NCBI RefSeq assembly: GCF_002105155.1
Contig: NW_019028998.1
Coordinates: 620,001 to 684,000 of the forward strand
Direction of reading: 5' to 3'
Length of the DNA stretch: 64,000 nucleotides
Source: Lobosporangium transversale
Lineage: Eukaryota; Mortierellomycota; Mortierellomycetes; Mortierellales; Mortierellaceae
Both the position numbers and the translations under genes were made by a program. Under the pieces are notes generated by a model that was not told the origin of the DNA, did not search any database, and saw only the letters and a list, made by a program, of their open reading frames with translations. The stretch's first letter is position 1; each line of letters begins with the position of its first letter. Shown one piece after another: positions 11,930 through 21,720 of the stretch.

Positions 11930-12605
11930 TTGGTCTCCCCCCCTCCCTCTTCGCTTGCTACTTTGAGTGCTACTCTAGGCCAGTTCAGATGGGGGACTAT
12001 GGTTTCTGCATCATCGATAATAATAAAGAGCATCAACCCCATAAGAATTAATTATTCGAATGAAATATATAATTATTCGATTATTAGAGTAAGTGAAGTT
12101 TTAGGAAATAGCTGATCGAATTTCCATAATATGGAGAAATGAAATAACCATCTCACTCATCTTGAGAGGCCATGGGCAAGTTTGCCTAGCTGATAGTAAA
12201 TCAACGCCAAAGGCAATCAACGTTTGCACAACTGAGGGTGCATTTAGATAATTGCTACTGCGCTCAAGTAGTCCTACTTGTCAATAGTCATCAGAGGGCA
12301 AGGGAAGCGAGGCTATTGTGGGGTACCCACTTCTAACTCGAGTCTCATGTACGTACATGTGCGACAACCCTTAGCTCCTTTTACTACAAACAGGGCATAG
12401 GCTTTACGCCATCATTTCTCATGACAACTGACGTTCGCTTCAATGCGTGGTGTTTCAATTGTCTGATCGTAAAATTTTTAATGTGAGAAGATGTGGCTTT
12501 CTTTATTGACTTTTTTTTTGTCCACACTGGACCCTAAAAGAGCATCGAAAGATACTTTTAACTGTACAAAAATCGGCTATCCTTGGATCTCTTAGTTCCT
12601 TTGTT
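11930..12605. other. Intergenic between convergent genes
   Basis: 676 bases between the 3' ends of TFIIE-alpha and GLO1. I see no open frame with recognisable content, no RNA gene and no clear repeat; presumably terminators and 3' UTRs. Confidence 0.5.
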
Positions 12606-12855
12606 TTAGTTGTGGCCACGACGGAGGATCTCAACCCAGTAGCCATCAGGGTCAGCAATGAAGGCGATATTCTTCATCTTGCCATCTGTAAGACGCTTGA
12701 CCCACTTGACTTTGTCACCAAAGCTCTCGAAGCGCTTGCAAGCCTCTTCGATGTCATCGACAACGATGGCGGTGTGTCCGAAGCCACGACCAGGATCCTG
12801 ATTTCCATTAGCATAGCTGAAATTTGCATCGTCCTCCGTACCCCAGTTACTACCA

Positions 12856-12897
<42 letters not shown>

Positions 12898-13600
12898 TAG
12901 AATGAAGAAGGTTAGAAAGGGTGTTTGATGTCAGCATTATAACGATTCAAGGCATATCTGAGAACCCATTCTTCACGGTTTTTACGCACTGTGTCAGCTC
13001 AAGAACGCCAGCACGGTTGGTAACATAGGAGCGACGCTGTTCTTCGGTCTTGCCCTGCAAGCTCGCAAACTCATCATCATTCACGTAAGCTAAGAAGTAG
13101 AGCTAGGTTGAGCGTGTAATGACAGCAATAATAATAATAAAAGCATTAGAATTATATTTAGTGAAAGGAAGAAAAAAAAGCTCTTCAAGTTTTTGAGAAA
13201 TGAACACTTTCTTACAGTGAACTTGCCGCCCTCGTTATCCATCTTGGAAACAAGTCTATTAGTATAAATTTCAGGTAAGTAAAAGAAATTTGCAGTATTC
13301 TATCGTGCATCACTTTTTTTTTTTTTTTTTTTTTTTCTCACGATTTAAAAGTAACAAAAAAAGAGGTAAACCGAACCACAAATGTTTTACATACTTCATA
13401 CCAAGAATCTCCTGGTAAAAGTGAAGCGAGGCTCCTGGATCCTTCACACGGATCATAGTGTGATTCTATTTTATATTGAATTAGGAAAAATAAAATGTGA
13501 TTACATGTTCTGAAAGAAAAAGAAAAAAAGCTTCTTAGTACAGAAGACACTCTATACTTACGAATTCATAGGTCTTGATGTCAGTGTTGAATTGGCTCAT
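12606..13600 (-). CDS. GLO1: Lactoylglutathione lyase (glyoxalase I)
   Basis: Five exons on the minus strand: 13600-13562, 13465-13395, 13255-13216, 13102-12990, 12849-12606, in phase, 168 aa, the single-domain size of animal and bacterial enzymes. Signatures: [47 protein letters not shown] (joined across the last intron), [36 protein letters not shown]. It isomerises the methylglyoxal-glutathione hemithioacetal to S-lactoylglutathione. Metal ligands are visible as His (NHTM), Glu (LELT), His (GFGH) and Glu (WVEIL). The first is Gln in the human enzyme and His here, as in the E. coli type. The last intron holds T28A13 (12857-12897). Convergent with TFIIE-alpha. Confidence 0.95.
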
Positions 13601-14072
13601 GGTAATGAACGTTGGAAATGGAGAATGTTTGTTGTAAAAAAAAAAAAGAAAGAAAGAAAGAGACAATAATTGCTGGGCTCTTCGTCGTTTTTATCATAAC
13701 TCTGGCGTCATGACAATAATATCATGTCATGTAATCAGGTTCATTGGCTATGGTTTTCTTGTGTATAATTGAGTTGACATGGTGGCTGATGAATATGAAA
13801 CTGGGTTCCATTTACGCACTCACCATCATTCAATATTTGTATTTATATTTAAAAATATATCATGAAATACTCTCTTGATCTGAAGTAGTGAAGGTCCTGG
13901 ACAGCCGATTCAAAAGACAAAAAAAACCTCAGCAGCCATAAAGCCATTTCGTTCCAATCGCTCAGGGGTTGACTTTTCTTGACGTATATTTTTAAATTAA
14001 ATATTGTAATTATAGGATTATAGGAATATGCAAAAATAAAATATGTATTTCCATGAAAGCCGCCACGGACGC

Positions 14073-14107
<35 letters not shown>

Positions 14108-14572
14108 ATATACTTCCGCGTTCGCATTCAATTTATCTGATGCATTGGAAAGATTAATCTGAAGGCGGTTTATCATTATAAACTGTCATTGCCGTTGTCC
14201 CCAATACTCCAGTTAACATATAATTGCCAATTATTCATTTGCGCCTTCAAGTCAAGAGACATCATGTCTCGTCTTGCACCAAACTTGATCGCATGCATTA
14301 TTTTTAGAAAGGATGGTAGTGCAATTACAAGAAACCATCAATCTTATTGCACGATCATTCGTGCCATAATGTTGGATGTGCGGAGATTGACTAGGACAAA
14401 GCTTCAAAGTTATGCTGTCACGATCTCTCATAAAGGTGGACACCCAAGATCTATTCTTTCATGGATGGCACTGTCCAGAGAACCTGTCGACCCTCTTTTG
14501 GACAGAGAGCAATGTACGATGAGCACAAGCGACAGCATGCGATCGAATATCATAATTTAGTAGCCCCGGGTG
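13601..14572. other. Gene-poor stretch upstream of GLO1
   Basis: The first part is the GLO1 promoter. The rest has A/T homopolymers (T30 at 14077-14106) and a 123-aa open frame at 14189-14560 (plus) that resembles nothing I know and has no intron or composition support. I do not call a gene here. It marks the end of the housekeeping block; transposon relics begin at 14573. Confidence 0.45.
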
Positions 14573-14781
14573 TGTCAAGGGCTGACAAGATGATTGCAAG
14601 GAAAGGTAAGTAGTTGAAAAACAAGAATAGTAATGGGCTTGAGGACTAGAATAGGTTCAAGGATAGTTTTATTGAAGACTGAGGTTTTCTATATTACAAG
14701 TCTACGACATTTATCCTTGAACGTCTGGAGCGGAGACGCGTTCCATAAACTCTAAATAAAGCTTACTCAAAATACTTCCTA
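14573..14781 (-). repeat. Diverged LTR relic of the element A family
   Basis: The reverse complement aligns over about 210 bases with the 3' part of the 537-bp element A LTR: the shared order is AAGCTTTATTTAGAGTT, CGCGTCTCCGCT, CCTCAGTCT-CAATAAAACTAT, CTTACCTTTCCTTGCAA and a terminal TTGACA. Many substitutions show it is much older than the intact copies. Its 5' part is interrupted at a TA by Tc1-like end sequence (CAGCCCTCCAAAAAAGTGTC, 14782 onward). Confidence 0.8.
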
Positions 14782-14839
14782 CAGCCCTCCAAAAAAGTGT
14801 CAACATGTCGCCAATTTCATTTGGTCATGATACCTTATA

Positions 14840-17180
14840 GAGTCCTCGCCAAAAAGTCATAAACTGGATATATTTTTCAGGCTTTTAAATTGAATAGAAT
14901 ACTTCCACTTTTAGACGCAGGAAAAATACGTACAAACTCAAAATTTTAATTTTTACGAGAGCGTTTTCGATTGATAAGAGGCTCGTCCTCAGACTCGCTA
15001 TCCTCTATCACATTAAACATGCTTCCAGCATCTAGCGTAAGATCCACTATCTCAGGGCCTAGGGTAACAGCTTCAGCTCGCTCTTGATTTAGTACTCTAA
15101 TGAGTTCTGCATCCCACTCACTATTGTCGACTTTGAAAGTGTCACTAAGGTCCACAATAGGCTCGTTTTCATCAAAAACCTCTTGATAAACCTCTTCGAC
15201 TATTTCTTCCTGTGCATGACTCCTCTCGTTATAGTATCTCATGCCAATTTTCACAGACTTCTTCCATACAGAGTAAAAGACTTTACACGGAATCTGGGAA
15301 AACAAGCTTAGTAGCCTTTTTTCAGCAAGATGGATGTCATTGTCACCATTGCTCTCGAGGCAATTATGTTTTTCACAACTGCCCAGATCTTCTCAATAGG
15401 TTGTAGCTCGCAATGGTAGGGTGGAGTCTTGAGGATTTCATGTCCACCATTCTCCTGGGCTATTTTACTGATAGAGAAATACGACTCATCAGGAAGAGCG
15501 TTAACCAATTCCATAAGCTCGTTTTTGTTCAGTGCTTTTCCATTTTCCCTTGTTGGAATAACAATCTCCTTGCCCGTGAGCCACTCTTTGATAGTTTTCA
15601 CAGTGTCGCTCTTGGTTGGTTTCCTGTTTTTCTTGTGAAAGTGATATGAAGCGCCATCAAGATGGATTTTACAAGGGCCAAGTCCCATCTTATTGAGATT
15701 CTCACAAAGTCGCTTAAAGATACTATCGAACAAACTAGCGTTGAAGTTTCCATGATAATCGTGATCTGTTGCCACGACCCCTGCATTCCTGATCTCCTCA
15801 GGTACGTCATCCCACAGTTCAGCCTCCTGCTCTTGGCCTTTTTTTGATTGAGGCTTTGGTCCCTTTGATGGCCAAACATACACGCTATCATTAACGAATT
15901 TGCCTTCAACCTTTTTAGCAGCTTCATCATAATATACAATGAAGGCTGCAAATATAACCATGATTGGTTTCCTTCCTGCATCGTTAATGACACCACCGCC
16001 ACTTTGCACCCAACGTCTTGCTGCAGCATGGTCAATGTGGCAGTAAGACTCGTCCAAGAAGACCTCTGGAGTCCTAGGCACCCAACTGCCGTCTACTAGT
16101 TTTAAATTCTTAAGACGGCGCTTCAGGTAAGTAGCTCGGAAGGCAATATTCTCCTTGGAGTCGTGCAAAAAGTTCTGTCGGATCCCTTTGCCCCAATACA
16201 GTCCCATTTTACGGAGGTCGCGAGTGATTGATCTTGCTGATCTGTCGATTTCAAAGTCTTCTTTCAGTTGGTTTGCAATTAAACCCGCAGAATTAGGAGT
16301 CCCGCTCTTGTTTGATTCAACTATGATATTCAGCACCTTCGAGTTTAAATCCTTGTCCGCTTCTTTTTTAGGGCGTCCAGTTCTTCCTCGCCCTGTCATT
16401 TCGACGATGCCTGTTTGTGCATATTTAATTGCTGCCACACAAGTGTTTCTCCCTACACCCATCAGAATCGAAAGGTCCATTGCTCTGTTGTCTGTCTTCT
16501 TAAACCAGTCTTGGACTGCTGGTGGCGCATTCATTATAGCATTATATGTATGAGCTATTATCGCGTATTCGTCTTTAGTAACGGACGCTTTACTGCGTGT
16601 AAATGCCTTTTTTCTCTCTCCAGCTTGTTTGTCTGACAAGAATGGATTTAAATCGAGGGTATTGGGACGCTCACCGAATTGCTCTAATGAGGTAGAACTC
16701 CTTGGCTCGTTTCTGGGAGGAGTAATCCATTGATATTCGGTAGGAGACCTAATAGGGGAGAGATCGGCTTCAGTGGGCAGTTGTGGCGATCTTCGAGGCG
16801 GAGTGAAGGGTGTGCCTGAAATCATTTGGTCGATATTTCCTTCGCTATACCAACCACCAAGATCGTTGTATGAGAGTAGGTTATTGATATCAAAAGGGAA
16901 AGACATTTTACTATCTGAAGATTGCGAATAAAGTAGGTTGACAATGAGGATGAGATCGAGAATGAGATTGAGAATGATGTTGCCCATTTCTCGCAAATTC
17001 TAATATTTCTAATTAAAAACGAAGATTGAATTGGTTTGGTGGCCATGCATCTAATTCATTCCTTCTATTCAAAAAATATATGCATTTTTGTCTTCGTATG
17101 TAAATTTTTATTTTTCAAATTTTTAATTCAAATTGAGTATTGTAAAATATATCCAGTTTATGACTTTTTGGCGAGGACTC
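14840..17180 (-). mobile_element. Tc1/mariner-superfamily DNA transposon, 2.34 kb, TA target
   Basis: Terminal inverted repeats begin GAGTCCTCGCCAAAAAGTCA at 14840 and end with the reverse complement at 17180, matching for about 37 bases (through AACTGGATATATTTT). TA dinucleotides flank both ends (14838-14839 and 17181-17182). The element carries one long transposase gene on the minus strand. It sits inside older Tc1-like and LTR relic sequence. Confidence 0.9.
14946..16906 (-). pseudogene. IS630/Tc1-type transposase with long D-E spacing, one frameshift
   Basis: The main frame (16906 to 15308) gives about 530 aa. An N-terminal Pro/Ser-rich region is followed by helix-turn-helix DNA-binding segments (MDLSILMGVGRNTCVAAIKY; GRTGRPKKEADKDLNSKVLN) and a DDE_3 domain: VFLDESYCH, KIHLDGASYH and PPYHCELQPIEKIWAVVKN. 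I count 87 residues between the second Asp and the Glu, far more than the 34-39 usual for Tc1/mariner. After KNIIASR the frame shifts near 15345-15355 and the protein continues in another frame (LAEKRLLSLFSQIPCKVFY) to a stop at 14946, giving an acidic tail of about 120 aa. One base change in length would rejoin it, so it is either a recent pseudogene or a sequencing error. Confidence 0.85.
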
Positions 17181-17182
17181 TA

Positions 17183-17905
17183 CCCTGCCATTAAACTATA
17201 GCTCTGTTACTAACATATATTCTCGGGTCTTATTAGTTGCTTTCTTGAAGATTCTAGGCCTCGTTGGCTTATAGGTATGGCCAGTGCTCCTATTCGAACT
17301 GAAACTCTGTCAATTGATATTTATTTTTTTAATTTGAAACATCATAATTGACAAAGTTTCAGTTCGAATAGGAGCACTGGGTATGGATAGAAGGCTCTAG
17401 AAAGTTGACAAGCTCATTCTAACACTTTTTCGAAAAATTATAAATACTATCCTCATCCGCTCTATAAGGACTATTCCAAAGCTACAGTCCTCCAAAAAAG
17501 TGTTAGCATGTTTCGGTTATTTTCGGTTTTCCTTCAATAGACAATTTGAAAAATCGATATTATTCTCTTAAAAGAGAGTCACTATTTATTGATTTTTGCA
17601 CATATGGAACCACTCGTACAGTGGCTTCCAATATTGTCCAAGTCTTTCATTCTTCCAAAGGAAAACTATAAGTGTTCAACAGTGAGCAGCGCTTGTGCCC
17701 TTGGATCCTAGATGGGAGCAACCTGGAAGACATACTTTATTTGCTCAAAACCTATTAGCGCTCCTGCTTGTTTCTGATAGCTTTTCACTACTTTGAAATT
17801 TACCTCTCATTTGGACAATTTTTTAACCATCGTTTTTTTTCACCTATCAAAACCTCGTATTGCCCCCTTTCGCCCTTATGACTGCTAACATCCGCTCAGG
17901 CATAC
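17183..17905. other. Relic-rich stretch between the transposon and element A
   Basis: No gene. It contains a MITE (listed separately), a Tc1-like end at about 17484 (ACAGTCCTCCAAAAAAGTGT), a degenerate inverted partner near 17418-17440, and another Tc1-like end at about 17618 (TACAGTGGCTTCCAATATTG). The last motif recurs in both palindrome arms (33522-33547 and mirror). These are fragments of TA-targeting elements. Confidence 0.5.
17282..17379. mobile_element. hAT-like MITE, 98 bp
   Basis: The ends CAGTGCTCCTATTCGAACTG and its reverse complement pair over 34 bases with one mismatch. The flanks GGTATGGC (17274-17281) and GGTATGGA (17380-17387) are an 8-bp direct repeat with one difference, the target-site size of hAT elements; CAGTG ends also fit hAT. 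No coding capacity. Confidence 0.8.
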
Positions 17906-18442
17906 TGTCACGAACAGCAAGCAATGTCTAGCTCATGAATTGATGAATGACTTTTGTCTGATTCGAATCTGAAAAAGATCACGTGTGCTTGATTAATTTG
18001 TTCCGCTCATTTCCTTCACTCATTCCTCCATGCATAGTTTGCCTGTCAAGCCAAGTCGCGTCTCCTAGTTTTCTAGCTCCGTGAATAGCTCCAAGGATTC
18101 TAGAAGAGCTATAAACCAATAACCAAGGCTTATAGTGCCAAGGAACCTTGAAATAAGATTGCACCAGATATCTTCCTCGGATCCTGTGTATTAAGTTAAC
18201 TCAACACTTGAAGTTCCGCATATGGTAAAAGTCCTTAGGAAATATTTGAGTAAGCTTTATTTAGAGTTCTTGAAGCGCGTCTCCGCTTCAGTCAAACAAG
18301 TATAAATATGATAGATTTGTAACATAGTAAACCTCAGTCTGCAATAAAACTATTCGTGAATCCATTCTAGTTCTCAGCTCATTATCATTCTTGTTATTCA
18401 TTCACTTACCTTTCCTTGCAAACCCTTTGTCAGTCCTTGACA
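17906..18442 (+). repeat. Element A 5' LTR (537 bp)
   Basis: Starts TGTCACG and ends TTGACA. A TATA-like GTATAAATATG lies near 18300 and an AATAAAACTATTC near 18343, placing the transcription start and end in the last third. A CACGTG box occurs in U3 (about 17981). Confidence 0.9.
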
Positions 18443-18525
18443 TTGCAGACTCCACAAATTCTTGTTCTGCCCACTCTTATCCTAAGCAAATTATATTTTT
18501 CCCTTGTTAACCCAATCTCACAATC

Positions 18526-19680
18526 ATGTCCCAGAACCCCCATCCTGAAATCTATACACCACGAGCCCTAGAAGAACTTGCCCAAGATCCTAATGTAGAC
18601 CCCCGTCAAGTCTTGGCTCATCTCCAGTCCCATGCTGAAGCCGTTAGCGGAATGCAGCAGCAAATCCAGAATATCCGAGATGTAGTGAACCAACAGCACG
18701 CCCAACTGAACAGTAATCCTGACCCCGCAGGGCTAATCACCCTACGTAGCGCCATCGAGACCCTTGCATCCCAGCATCAAGAACAGAGAAATATGCAGCG
18801 CTCCTTCGAAAGAGATATGCACTCTATTCTGAGCCGACTTGCAAATCGAGCCACAGCTCCTACGCCACGTACTGCTATCCCGCAACCCCTCACTACCAAG
18901 TTTAAGGGAAACAGCGATGAGCTGTCCCTCTCGGATTTTCGTGCTCGTCTACAAATTGTCTTCGCACGTTTTCCTGACGCCCTATCCAACGACGAAGAAA
19001 AGATTAACTACTCCCTGCAGTGCCTAGATGGTGACGCATCTCGGCACTTTGCTCCGTACATCAATGGAGAAATCGAAGATGACTCCGGAGTCCTGACTTC
19101 CTACGAAGTATTTATCGAGACATTAGAAGAATTTTTCGGAGACCATCTCGAGCAGGAAGATGTTGAACATCAACTATCCTGCATCCGTCAATCCGGTTCG
19201 ATGATCGAATATGTAACAGAGTTTCGCCGCCTCGCCGCCCGCAGTGGCTGGAACGACCGAGCCCTCAAGGCCCGTTTCAAGAAAGGTCTATCAAGTGAAA
19301 TCCATGGCCTGCTCTTGCCACAGTGGTCTAAGTTCAAGACCGTACATGAGGTGCAGACCGCGGCAATCGACGCCTATAGAAATCTGTCATCACATCGTCG
19401 CCAGCGGCCCCGCTTCGAGTCTTTCAAGCATCAGACACCACCAGCCCGACGTCCCCCACCAGTGAGCACCACTACTCAGGCCCCAGCGGCTCCATCTATG
19501 GCAATGGATGTAGATGCCATGCGTGCCCGACGTCTCACACCCGAAGAGAAAAAGCGCCGCAGAGATATGGGTCTTTGCCTGTATTGCGGTGGCGCTAACC
19601 ACATCGCCTTGAATTGCCCTACCAAGAAGACAATCCATGCATCCGTTCTAGAAGCCGAGTCGGGAAACGAATCTGCCTAG
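18526..19680 (+). CDS. Element A Gag
   Basis: 384 aa. N-terminal coiled-coil-like region, a retrotransposon Gag core (residues about 125-270: FPDALSNDEEKINYSLQCLD, then MIEYVTEFRRLAARSGWNDR), and a CCHC zinc knuckle near the C-terminus (CLYCGGANHIALNC). It would form the virus-like particle and package element RNA. The pol frame overlaps its 3' end in the -1 frame. Confidence 0.9.
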   Translation: MSQNPHPEIYTPRALEELAQDPNVDPRQVLAHLQSHAEAVSGMQQQIQNIRDVVNQQHAQLNSNPDPAGLITLRSAIETLASQHQEQRNMQRSFERDMHSILSRLANRATAPTPRTAIPQPLTTKFKGNSDELSLSDFRARLQIVFARFPDALSNDEEKINYSLQCLDGDASRHFAPYINGEIEDDSGVLTSYEVFIETLEEFFGDHLEQEDVEHQLSCIRQSGSMIEYVTEFRRLAARSGWNDRALKARFKKGLSSEIHGLLLPQWSKFKTVHEVQTAAIDAYRNLSSHRRQRPRFESFKHQTPPARRPPPVSTTTQAPAAPSMAMDVDAMRARRLTPEEKKRRRDMGLCLYCGGANHIALNCPTKKTIHASVLEAESGNESA

Positions 19681-20415
19681 GCTCCGACGAGGAATGGATC
19701 CTGGGAAATATGCTCACTACTTCCTCGCCCTCAAGACCTAGAATCTGCCTCTTAGTTAATATAACCTTGTCCCTGCCTAGTCAGCCCCCTGTCCAAACCA
19801 AAGCTCTCATCGACTCTGGGGCGCAAGCTTCTTTCATCGATGTGAGCCTCGTCACGAAACATAACCTCATCACTGTCCCCTTGTCCACTCCCCTTCGTCT
19901 CAACATGGCTGATGGTCAGGCCAGCCTTCACGGCCTTGTCACTCACCATGCCCCTGTCTCCCTAGCCATAGAAAATCATCGTGAAAATTTGTCACTGAAC
20001 GTCACTAGTATCCAGCACCCAGTCATCCTTGGTATCGATTGGCTTGAAAAGCACAACCCTGCCATAAACTGGAAAAGGCGACTAGTTTCTTTCTCTGATG
20101 ACTTCTGCAATAAAACCTGTTTTGAACAGTATCCTGTCGTGTCTTGTGAAACAATCTTGTCTAGCTTTCTTGCTTCCAGTTTCGTCCCTAGTCTTGCTCC
20201 TAGTCTTGATCTTGAAAATAATATATCTGTTAATGATTATTATCTCTGTCAATTACTCTCAGAATACCTTGAGGACCTATGTCCTACCCAGTCCTTGATC
20301 TCTGTTCCTGACCTCTCTTGTTTCTCTCTATCCCTGAATTCCAGCACTTCTGAGCCTTGCCCTGTAACACTCTCTGAATCTTTGCCCCCAACCTATTCTG
20401 AGTTCACACCACTTT

Positions 20416-20610
20416 TGCAAGCGAAATCACTATAATAATTTTGTGCAACATAGTATTTCGCCCATATTTCTAGAGCATTCCTTGCAACAGGATATTAACT
20501 AGTATAAATAGGTCTACTTTTCTATCTAGTTCTGTAGCATAGTTCCCCCTGAATAAAGATACCTTTATTGCACCCTTAGATCCCCCTAGAACACTACCTT
20601 GACTTTTGCA
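20416..20610 (+). repeat. Element B 5' LTR (195 bp)
   Basis: TG...CA ends, TATA-like AGTATAAATAGG near 20512 and AATAAAGATACC near 20553. Identical by eye to the copy at 25487. Confidence 0.92.
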
Positions 20611-20677
20611 TTGGTAGCAAAGGAAACCACGACCACACCCAGAGAACTACAATTACCATTGAATTTCACCCCTCGCC

Positions 20678-21649
20678 ATGGAACACTTGAATAACGCCCT
20701 TTCGTCCATCGATCTTCCTCTGAACATTCGCGAAGCCATAGCTACTGCTTTTAATCAGGCCCTCTCTACTGCTAAAGCCAACGAAGCCGCTGAGAATGAC
20801 CTAGCCAGAACCCTCGCCACGGTCCTAAAGCCACAGAAGCCTACGCCTTACGAAGGAGCTATTAACGCTGTTGCAGCCTTAAACTTTGTCGACAGCCTGG
20901 AGGAGTATTACACTATTGTCACACTCACGCCATCCAAATGGGTTCGATACGCTGTCCTCAGTCTCAATGGCGAAGCCAAGGCATGGTGGAGAGATTCCGG
21001 GTTGAATCTCGATACACCTTGGGCTGACTTCCGTAAAGCATTCCTCCGTCAGTTCACCCCTCCAGATTCTGCGAATGCAGCTCGCCGAGCGTTGGATAAA
21101 CTTCGTCAGGGAAGGATGAGTGTGGCAGAATATACGAGCAAGTTTAGAAGCCACCTACGTCTGGCTACAAATCTCGACAAAGACTCTGCTTTGCAAAAAT
21201 ACATGCTAGGCCTTGAGCCCGAAACAAGCAAGCAGGTAAGACTTAGACAGCCAGAGACGTTGGACGATGCCATTGAGCAGGCGACCATTGTCCACAGTAT
21301 TCTACATCCCATCGATGCCACCCCTGTATCCGCTACCCCGAACGCCTTATCACCCCATCATGAGAATAATTCTGGCCCTACACCAATGGATCTCGATAAC
21401 ATGAGAATGTTGGTTGCCAACCTGTACACCTCTCTCCATCAGCAACGACCAAACAGAAACCACTCCAAGCCAAGCTCGCTACCCAAGCTCACAGCAGCTG
21501 AACGAGAACGTTGCGTTCGTGAGGGGCGTTGTTTCAGATGCCGGAACCGAGGTCATAGAGCCGAACAATGCCAACGCACCTCTGTCTTTAATATAGAAAA
21601 CAATGACCATACGCTTTCTGAGTCGGGAAAAGAGGAGGGCGAGCAGTAA
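20678..21649 (+). CDS. Element B Gag
   Basis: 323 aa with a classical Ty3 Gag core (KWVRYAVLSLNGEAKAWWRD, FRKAFLRQFTPPDSANAARR, MSVAEYTSKFRSHL) and a C-terminal CCHC knuckle (CFRCRNRGHRAEQC). Intact frame. Forms the particle shell. Confidence 0.9.
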   Translation: MEHLNNALSSIDLPLNIREAIATAFNQALSTAKANEAAENDLARTLATVLKPQKPTPYEGAINAVAALNFVDSLEEYYTIVTLTPSKWVRYAVLSLNGEAKAWWRDSGLNLDTPWADFRKAFLRQFTPPDSANAARRALDKLRQGRMSVAEYTSKFRSHLRLATNLDKDSALQKYMLGLEPETSKQVRLRQPETLDDAIEQATIVHSILHPIDATPVSATPNALSPHHENNSGPTPMDLDNMRMLVANLYTSLHQQRPNRNHSKPSSLPKLTAAERERCVREGRCFRCRNRGHRAEQCQRTSVFNIENNDHTLSESGKEEGEQ

Positions 21650-21720
21650 ACCAGGCCTGCCTCGCCCCCTCTAGCCCCAGCCTTCAAGCCCTGGATAATA
21701 GAGGGCATGGTCAGTTACAG

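Noticed and set aside
14189..14560. 123-aa frame as a possible gene
   Set aside because: No recognisable domain, unremarkable start, overlaps an antisense frame of similar quality and lies next to repeat relics.
17979..18164. 61-aa open frame on the minus strand repeated at 28691 and 63569
   Set aside because: It lies inside the element A LTR, antisense, and recurs only because the LTR recurs; no family resemblance.
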